Shown here piece after piece: positions 57,374 to 64,000 of a stretch of DNA of 64,000 bases; the first letter of the stretch is position 1, and each line of letters starts with the position of its first letter. The notes beneath the pieces are model-generated. The model searched no databases and had not been told where the DNA came from. It saw nothing but the letters and a program-made list of their open reading frames with translations. The position numbers and the translations under genes are program-made. Where the stretch lies: assembly GCF_001649575.2 (NCBI RefSeq), contig NC_051430.1, positions 33,573,264 through 33,637,263 of the forward strand, read 5' to 3'. The stretch comes from Kryptolebias marmoratus. Its lineage: Eukaryota > Chordata > Actinopteri > Cyprinodontiformes > Rivulidae.

Positions 57374-57499
57374 GCCCTTTTCCACTGGTCCCGGCTCCAC
57401 TCTACTTTGCACGTGTTTCCACTGGCATTTTTTCGAGGCCGGTCCCTGGTTTTTTGGTCCCTTGGGGACTTCTGTAGTAGAGCCAGTGGAAAAAGGGGC
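57374..57499. mobile_element. short inverted-repeat MITE
   Basis: GCCCTTTTCCACTGG at the left mirrors CCAGTGGAAAAAGGGGC at the right. About 126 bp, no coding potential. Confidence 0.7.
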
Positions 57500-57544
57500 A
57501 GAAGATGGAGCTTGGTCGTTGAGAGCTTTGTATGTCAGCCTTCC

Positions 57545-57940
57545 ACCAGGAGACTTATCACCTGCTGCCTTTCATGCCAGAGTTTTAGACTAAGATCATC
57601 TTGTGTTGAGAAATAACAGTTGTAGTGATTTTGTCAAACCTTGAAAATAATATTAAGTGTTACCTCGTGCAAAACTGCAATATTTCAAATGAGTGCTTCC
57701 AGTATGTGTTGCCAATGACTGTCAGCTACTACCACACTACATTGTTATCTCTTATTTGTAAAATTTTATAGCCATTTTTGTGGAGGATGAGGTCAAGTAG
57801 CAGTGTCAGCCATCTTGAACTAAGTAGAATCCAAAATATAATTAGTTGTAAGTGTACATCTAAACATTTCTTTCTGAGAGTTACATTAAAACCCAGCCAG
57901 TGGTTTGAGAATTTATTTTACAAAACAAAAAACCCTCAAC
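57545..57940 (+). repeat. family B repeat
   Basis: AGACTTATCACCTGCTGCC, TTTCATGCCAGAGTTTTAGAC, GTATGTGTTGCCAATGACTG and CCAGCCAGTGGTTTGAG in order. Confidence 0.7.
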
Positions 57941-59109
57941 CTCAAATCTGTCTATTTTCATTTCTCTCCCACTAGATGAACTCATAAAAGTGGGGTGGGT
58001 ACAAAGCAATATAGGTGGGAAAGAAATGATATCATTATTTAGTGCCAATAATGGAATACAATTTTACAAACTATTCACACGAAAATAGGCTGTGATTTTC
58101 AAAAACTGGGTACACAAAACACAGCCACAAACACTCAGAATTCAGTGAGACTACAACGGATAATTTCTCTGTTTTCTTGCAGTTTTGAGACGTCAACATT
58201 TCTCCAACAGTCATAGTCCAGTGAGATAATGGCGTAAGGTAGGTGGAGAAAAACTACAACGTTTAGTGATTAAAACTATAAAGGGGGTGAAGAGAGTCAA
58301 CCCACAATTGTGGCTTTGGATCAAATAAAAAAAAAACAACCTGGAGGGAATAAAAGTCATTAAGGTGAAATGATTGAAAACAACTAGTAATGGTGAAAGA
58401 TGTGACAGTTTGGTTGTTATAATAACTTTTAATGAGGAGAAACTACTTTCCACTGTGTTTATTGGATACATGAGTTATGGGTTCATAGCGGTTATGAAGT
58501 TAGACCTTATGTTTCATCACCACTTCGGTTGTTCCTAATGTTGGAGCAGTTCATAAAATCAAACACAGATGTGTAACATAAGTACAGTAAATGTGAAGTC
58601 AGGAACAAACTGTGGAGGAAATTACATTTTTGAAGTTTTGTTAATTCTAGTCTATTAGTAAAATGGCTTTTTGAATTCTACAGTCAAATTTAAACTCTTG
58701 ACATTCTTTGAAGGAATGCAAATTGTCTGGTTGTTTTGTTTCATTTTTTGTTTTTTCCTGTGCTTTTATTTTCTTGTGATCCTTGTGTTTAGTTTATTCC
58801 ATGTGTTTAATATATCATATTCTTGTGTAGTTCTCTGTGTTTCTGTGTTTTACAGCCCCGGCAGCAAATACGCACGGCTTGTAGTGTTTTTAAATACAAG
58901 AAAAAAGCCTTAATTCTGTTTTACTTCAACAAGTCAATATATTACTCCATTAATGGTATACTTTCAGACAAAACGTCCACCTGAGCTCTTCATAGTACTG
59001 CGTTAATTACTAATAACCTTCAAAAGCTGCAAAACACACTGATATGTTGCAAAACTCACCTTATTGTCACAGAAAAAAGCAACAAATGTTGTTGATGCAA
59101 AGTTTTTTA
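57941..59109. other. no gene recognised
   Basis: AT-rich with several short open frames, none with domain or splice support. Confidence 0.4.
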
Positions 59110-59690
59110 AAACAAAAGCAAGCTTGTAACTATTCGACGTTCATCTCATTCCAGTGTTGGGGACATCTGACTTTCTGTTGTTCAGAGTGGAACACACCTG
59201 ATCCACGTCCTATATATTCTCTCCCTTTCCTCTCCTCCAGTGCCAGATTGTCGAAAGCAGTATGCGAGTAGTTTTCCAGTTTTCCAGCGATTCCTGACTG
59301 ACCTCCTGTGACCTTGTTCACGACCCCCGGATTCCCTCTCGTGCCTTGCCCCTGTCGGATTGTTGCTGGAGGACTGACACCTGCTTGTTTACTGGACCCA
59401 GACTCTTCGCCTGCCCCTCTGGTTAAGTTCGTCGCTCTCTGCCCTTCCGGTTCTGACCCTCGCCCGTCTGACTACGAGACCGTGCTTTCCCCTGTGGCTT
59501 ACCTGCTGTGTTCGCCGAGCCAAACCTCCGCTCAGTTTCCTCTGGTGTTCATCTTCCTCCCATTGTTCCACTGAGCCGCCCACCGTCCAGGACTCCCTGT
59601 GCCGCCATCGATATATCCGTTATTCAATAAAGCTTCGTTAACCTTCCGCTCCTGTGCTGCGACTGAATTGCCAGATACTTCTAGTGGTCC
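59110..59690 (+). mobile_element. LTR-like GC-rich block
   Basis: Pyrimidine- and CpG-rich sequence unlike its AT-rich flanks (CCTCTCCTCCAGTGCC, GACCCCCGGATTCCC) ends with TATTCAATAAAGCTTCG (AATAAA 59626-59631) and a short GC-rich tail. This layout matches fish Gypsy LTRs. Boundaries are approximate, with no duplication identified. Confidence 0.5.
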
Positions 59691-60929
59691 TTGTCAGTTG
59701 TCCAATAGTCTCTTTCAAGAAGTTTAGGAAAATCTACCTGCTCTTCCTTAAAAGCCCTGATGGCTAACTGTACCTCATCCAGCACTGATTTTCAAAAAAG
59801 TCAAAAACAAGATGTTTTGAGGATCACTATACATGGAGTATAAAACCTCATCCATGTAGCAGTGTTCAATGGACTGACTGCAAAGTGAAATTTAAGTCCC
59901 TCCACTGGTCCAAAATGTGGGAAAATGAGGATTTAGCCAATTTTAATTAGGAGTACTTTATTCGTGCAAGAAGGAACATACAATGAATGAATACACCGTT
60001 CAAATGATGCTCAGAGGATCCTACTCTGAGCTAGTCTTTTATACCATCTTGCATGAAAAGTCCAATTTTAAAAGGTCTGAGGTCTTTGGGTTATCTTGGA
60101 CTTGATTAAATCACTATAAAGTCTTTTGGTCATCTGGTTATTTCACATCCTGTCCTTAGGTCTCTTCATTGTGTAGCTTCCACTCCACACAGAATGCATT
60201 TGCATACAGTAGAAGCAATAACAGTCATTTATTATAAATCAAGGAAGGAGGCCCAGAGCAGATGGATGCAATGGCCTCAAACCACTCTCATGCCCTAGGG
60301 TCTTTGTGACTTATTGGCAGTTTGCTTTAGGCAGAACTCTTCAGGCTTTGGCTTTTGAGTAAATTCTTGAGTTATTATGTTTTATTTATATCACAAAGTT
60401 TTGCACAGAAATTAGCCTCACAATACAGGTCGTGTACCATCCCCAATAAACAGCTTCAAACAGGGTTGGATTCCCACTCCTTTCTGTATTATTGATTGTA
60501 CAGTTGAGACTGCAACATGATGCGTTTGCTAGATGTCACAGGGAAGTAAACACAGTGGACAAGGTAAATAAGTGACTGAGGCTGCATGAGTCAAATTCAG
60601 TGATGTATTTTAGAGCAACAGTGAAGAAACATTTACATTTACATCCCACTATATCAGCCATCGCAGGATCAGTAGTGGCTTTGCACACACATGTATTGTG
60701 TGTGAAGTGGAGTGGGTCTTCTCTCTGCTCTGACTGCAGCCTCATGTAACCTCATACAACATAACATATAATACGCCTGAAAAATAAACAAAACAACTCA
60801 ATCCAATGTAAATTGTAAAGTTTCCTTTATTGCTGTCACATGCAGCTGTAAACACACAACTGTGAATGCAGGCTTGTAAAACACACAGACAGTTAAAGAG
60901 CATAAAATAGACTTCAGCTGTCTAAGGGG
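59691..60929. other. nothing recognised
   Basis: No supported exon or repeat end; some weak family B-like words. Confidence 0.35.
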
Positions 60930-61400
60930 CACTTCCACTCTCACTGAGAAGAAATCTGTGTCAGATCAGCATATTAATTCAGAACAAGTCACGTGTGATA
61001 ATCACTAAGTTCTACAAGGTGTAGACAGTGATGCATACCCATAAATAGCGGTGTAAAGTTGTGCATAATTGTGTAACAATAGCAGCTTTGGTGCGGCTGG
61101 AGGACATTGCAAATAGAATGATTCAGAGCGTGTTTTCAGGGATCACACCAACCTGCTGGCACACAATGATGCCTGGCTTATTATCTGATTCAGAGGCCCA
61201 GGGCCATTCTTTTGAAACTCTGCTCTGAACTGCCCCAGTGTTAAACAGGGAAACTAGGAGGAACAGTGCGTGCCAGCCATATAGGCCTCTTCCTAATGAT
61301 GCCCAGAGATATTGGATTTCCTCTCTTCCTGAAACACTCCACTGATGAGCAGTGACTCATTTCTTGAAATCAACTTTTCAATAAATAAGTTCTACCAAGC
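60930..61400. other. candidate conserved noncoding block
   Basis: Non-repetitive and base-balanced, with GCATATTAATTCAG, GTCACGTGTGATAATCAC and CCATATAGGCCTCTTCC (a CArG-like string). No coding support. Confidence 0.3.
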
Positions 61401-62464
61401 TCCAGAGTGCCTTTGTGTTTACTGTAACTATGTTATTAAACCCATGTAAAATTGGAAAAGCCTCAGAAGTGCGCTGCTGGCAGCTGTGCCATGGTTCACT
61501 TCATTCATTTACAATATTAGTGTTTTACTCATGTGTAGAAAGTGGTGTCCAACATTATTGGATGAAAGGCAAAGGGCAACTGTGTTTGTTTTACTCCCAC
61601 CTTTATGTCTGGCCATTTAACTTTTTTGGTACCTCTGCTGGTGTGCACTGCTTTGACAACCGCAGCTTCACACACACCATTACTCCTATTTACGCATGGC
61701 GCAAATGCCAGAGGACAGTGTGCAAAATACGTTTTTACACACCACTACCTTATTTAGGAACGTAGTTGACCAACATTCCATGAAAGTCCTCATTTTCCTG
61801 CACCTAGACATCATTTTTGATCATGCAGAAAGGAGTAGAACCATACATGCAGGACATAATTGCTTCTGTTTGTATATTTAAATGGAGGCTGTCAGGGGAG
61901 GTTTTCCATGTACCTCAGTTAAGATGGCCGACAGGTGCAAATTCGCAGCAAATTGCATGAACGTGCTCCAAAAAACGAATGCAATGGAAATATGCAGCAA
62001 AAGAGAAATGCTGCAAACCCCAAAAACACAGCAGTGAGATAGATCTAACAGGACAAGTTAAGACTGAGTCCTGTTAGCAAGATTAGCTATCAGTTTTCTG
62101 TCAAAGGTTGTAGATGATTAAAGAGTGGCAGAAATTTGTCATCAGTGCTCATTTGTTCTGAAGGCATGTAAGCTTCACTCTGCAAAAAAACAAAAAAAAT
62201 TGCTAGTTTTTGATAGTGGTGCTTTAGTGAAGTCACATATGGGAGAGTTCAGCTTGTGGTTTTTACGACGAAACATCTAAAAATAAATAAATGTGTGCAA
62301 CTGATGAGCTAACATTTGTGAAATATCATCAAAACATTGTGGATGCAATGGGAACATCTCCAGAGCTGATAAATCACCATGACAACTGAGCAAATTCCAT
62401 AACTGTACACTTTGTACATTAACAGCTCAACTGTAGGCAGTTGGAGCTCACTTTTTCTTTTCAT
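61401..62464. other. nothing recognised
   Basis: The 116-codon frame at 61415-61765 shows no domain and no exon borders. Treated as noncoding. Confidence 0.4.
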
Positions 62465-62715
62465 TGCTCACTGCTGAAGGTGAGAGAGCATTTGTTTCTT
62501 GCCTGTGTGTGTGTACGTATGTTTATCTGTACTGCAAAATATCCTGTTAATCACTCAACAGATTTTAATATTATTTAAAATCTTGTCAGAAAATAATCAT
62601 TGGATTGACATCTACAAGTCATTAACTTTTGCAATCTATGCAAACACAAAATTTGCTGTAACTCAGTCGATTTTACATATATTGAGGTAAATTTCTGAGT
62701 GGTAGTGGCTGAGAG
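62465..62715 (-). repeat. family B repeat, cut by an LTR
   Basis: Starts TTGCTCACTGCTGAAGGTGAG and reaches GGTAGTGGCTGAGAG, where the LTR begins abruptly. Confidence 0.6.
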
Positions 62716-62979
62716 TGTGAGGATTCTGTCCCAGTCCAGTGTTTCTGTCATTCATTTAAGCTGGAGAGGGCTATCTGCTCTGGTTTTTTAGCTCAGCTGT
62801 TCTCCACCAGGAGCTGATTCAAACCTGAGGCAGAGCTGAGAAATGATTCGTCACTGGTCTGTTTGTTCTAAGCCTCTTGCTAAGCCCTTTTGTTTTGTCG
62901 GTTTATTTTAGTTAATAAATTAGTTTTTTTACGATGAGTCTGCGTTCCGGGTTCGCCTCCGTCTCCTCGCCATCTGACA
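62716..62979 (+). mobile_element. Gypsy-like solo LTR, shortened
   Basis: It starts TGTGAGGATTCTG and ends CCATCTGACA. It shares AATAAATTAG and GATGAGTCTGCGTTCC with the 56742 copy but is 264 bp, lacking the pyrimidine-rich centre. Flanks GAGAG and TCAGC do not form a duplication. Confidence 0.7.
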
Positions 62980-63091
62980 TCAGCAATCTAACCTAACAGT
63001 GCAGGTTCTTGTGGATTCCAAAGCTAAAAAGAGTTTGATTGATGCTGACCTTGATAGTCAAACACAAATACTGATTCAACCACTGCCTAGA

Positions 63092-63093
<2 letters not shown>

Positions 63094-63128
<35 letters not shown>
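63094..63128. repeat. (TA)n microsatellite
   Basis: About 17 TA units. Confidence 0.95.
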
Positions 63129-63130
<2 letters not shown>

Positions 63131-63524
63131 ACTGACCATATTTCTTCTCAGCAACTTGTCTTTAAGGTGTTCCAAAAATGTGGCTTTCTTATGGATTTGA
63201 GAGAAAAATCATACTGTATCGCATGAAGTTGGAATACTGATCGTCTGTCTTTCTGCCAAATATCTCCAAATATACAAACGTGTATGGACTTACACGAAGT
63301 AAGGAGAAGAGCTACTGTGGCCTAGAAGAATTTAAATGATTTTTTCATGAAACCCAGGCTAAAGTGAGTGTGTCGTCTCTTTATGTTTGCATGAAGGCAA
63401 ACATCCTGACAGTGGTTACCTTGGTTACCTCTTCAAGAAATCTCCTTCCATTTAACGGATATAAATCAGTTGTCTAGAAAAAAATCATCTGAAATGATTA
63501 TGACTGAAACTCTTAATGAAGCAT

Positions 63525-63732
63525 TGGACAGCTGACAGAGGCTCTGTGTGAGCTTGGTTTCTGGTGGTGGTTTGTTTTAAGGTTGTCTTTGTGCTGAAAA
63601 AGGACATCATGTCAGTTTGTAGCAGGTTTTCTTTATTTCAAACTGGATGCTTCTATTGTTGGAATCCAATCTGCAGCGTTTTATTATATATCTGTTAGCC
63701 CACCCTACAAATATCACCACCAGTCGCCACTG
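63525..63732 (+). mobile_element. family D hAT-like element, right part
   Basis: GACAGAGGCTCTGTGTGAGC, AAACTGGATGCTTCTATTG and the end CACCACCAGTCGCCACTG parallel the 42325-42984 copy, here without the TA tract and Tc1 insertion. Confidence 0.65.
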
Positions 63733-64000
63733 GTGTTAGCCTAAATTGCCAGGGCATGACAAACACACTTACAAAATAGCATATTTGAGATTGCATTTTT
63801 TTTTAAGACAGCGCCCCCAAATCTGGTCAGAAATAAAGTTTGTTTCTTTAAACTGAGGTTGTTCAAAGAGACTACAAGAGATTAGATATTAAAAGGATAG
63901 TTCAGTCAAATCTGAAGTGATGTTCTGCCTAATAGTTATAAATATCTAGTACCTTCTGAGCCTTGACATCAGTCATACAGCCTGGAGTGTGGAGGAAGAA
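63733..64000. other. nothing recognised
   Basis: Short AT-rich stretch at the window end. Confidence 0.4.

Larger units (their letters stand above)
56390..57530 (+). mobile_element. dispersed repeat hosting an LTR and a MITE
   Basis: The left part (56390-56660) has CTCATTGGTGAGAGTGG, AGGAAGAAACCTCCAGCAG with a short AGAACC expansion (56488-56513), and GGGGTTTGAGAGGACAGG. The right part (57160-57370 and 57500-57530) has AGTCTTAAGTCTAGTC, ACTGGAAGTTGGTTTC and GAGCTTTGTATGTCAG. These are pieces of one common fish repeat, split by the two insertions listed next. Confidence 0.6.

Noticed and set aside
59308..59583. Open frames on both strands in a GC-rich block
   Set aside because: The block has LTR-like structure with an AATAAA near its end; the frames reflect base composition.
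61415..61765. 116-codon + strand frame as a possible Harbinger nuclease relic
   Set aside because: A resemblance was suspected, but no catalytic motif or inverted ends could be found.

Overview
The window is nuclear genomic DNA from a teleost fish. The evidence is vertebrate exon-intron genes, a BRAF orthologue with fish-type sequence, and a dense load of fish repeats (hAT and Tc1 relics, LINE tails, Gypsy-like solo LTRs, palindromic MITEs). It is probably a percomorph; the species cannot be fixed from the sequence. Five runs of N (1505-1636, 9070-9481, 19935-20363, 29002-29633, 30769-31228) are assembly gaps, and every one lies in or beside a transposable element.

Two protein-coding genes are certain, both on the + strand and in the same order and orientation as human MRPS33-BRAF at 7q34. 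mrps33 (coding 2098-3311, two coding exons) encodes the 106-residue mitochondrial ribosomal protein mS33. Its upstream region carries a perfect NRF-1 palindrome and a CTCF-like motif. braf (coding 10692-33143, 19 coding exons, 2337 nt including the stop, 778 aa) is intact: Ras-binding domain, C1 domain, both 14-3-3 sites and a complete kinase domain with a wild-type activation segment. Almost every exon from 6 onward has exactly the human length.

The most informative features inside braf are these. Intron 14 is minor-class (U12-type), and a MITE insertion has tripled its length. The 19th coding exon gives a C-terminus like human isoform X1 rather than the human reference ending. Intron 10 is 75 nt, divisible by three and stop-free, at the place where mammals insert a neuronal alternative exon. 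Exon 8 has a second, in-frame acceptor. A long 3'UTR probably runs to an ATTAAA at 37476.

Region by region: 1-1000 is a 46-bp minisatellite plus AT-rich flank; 1000-3530 is mrps33; 3530-10500 is intergenic DNA with several repeats; 10550-11270 is the GC-rich braf promoter, exon 1 and start of intron 1; 11270-33143 is the rest of braf, whose introns are loaded with transposons; 33144-37495 is the inferred 3'UTR. From 37500 to 64000 there is no recognisable gene. That stretch is nested repeats, with a few non-repetitive blocks that look like candidate conserved noncoding elements and one low-confidence set of minus-strand exons (54190-56069) encoding a hydrophobic segment. I found no CRISPR array, phage, operon or other prokaryotic system, and nothing I can defend as a wholly new biological system.

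Repeat names used below are local. Family A: about 210-bp palindromic hAT-type MITE. Family B: about 0.5-kb unclassified dispersed repeat. Family C: CAG...CTG element rich in TTGCG. Family D: hAT-like element with CAGTGGCGGCTGG ends. Family E: SINE-like repeat.
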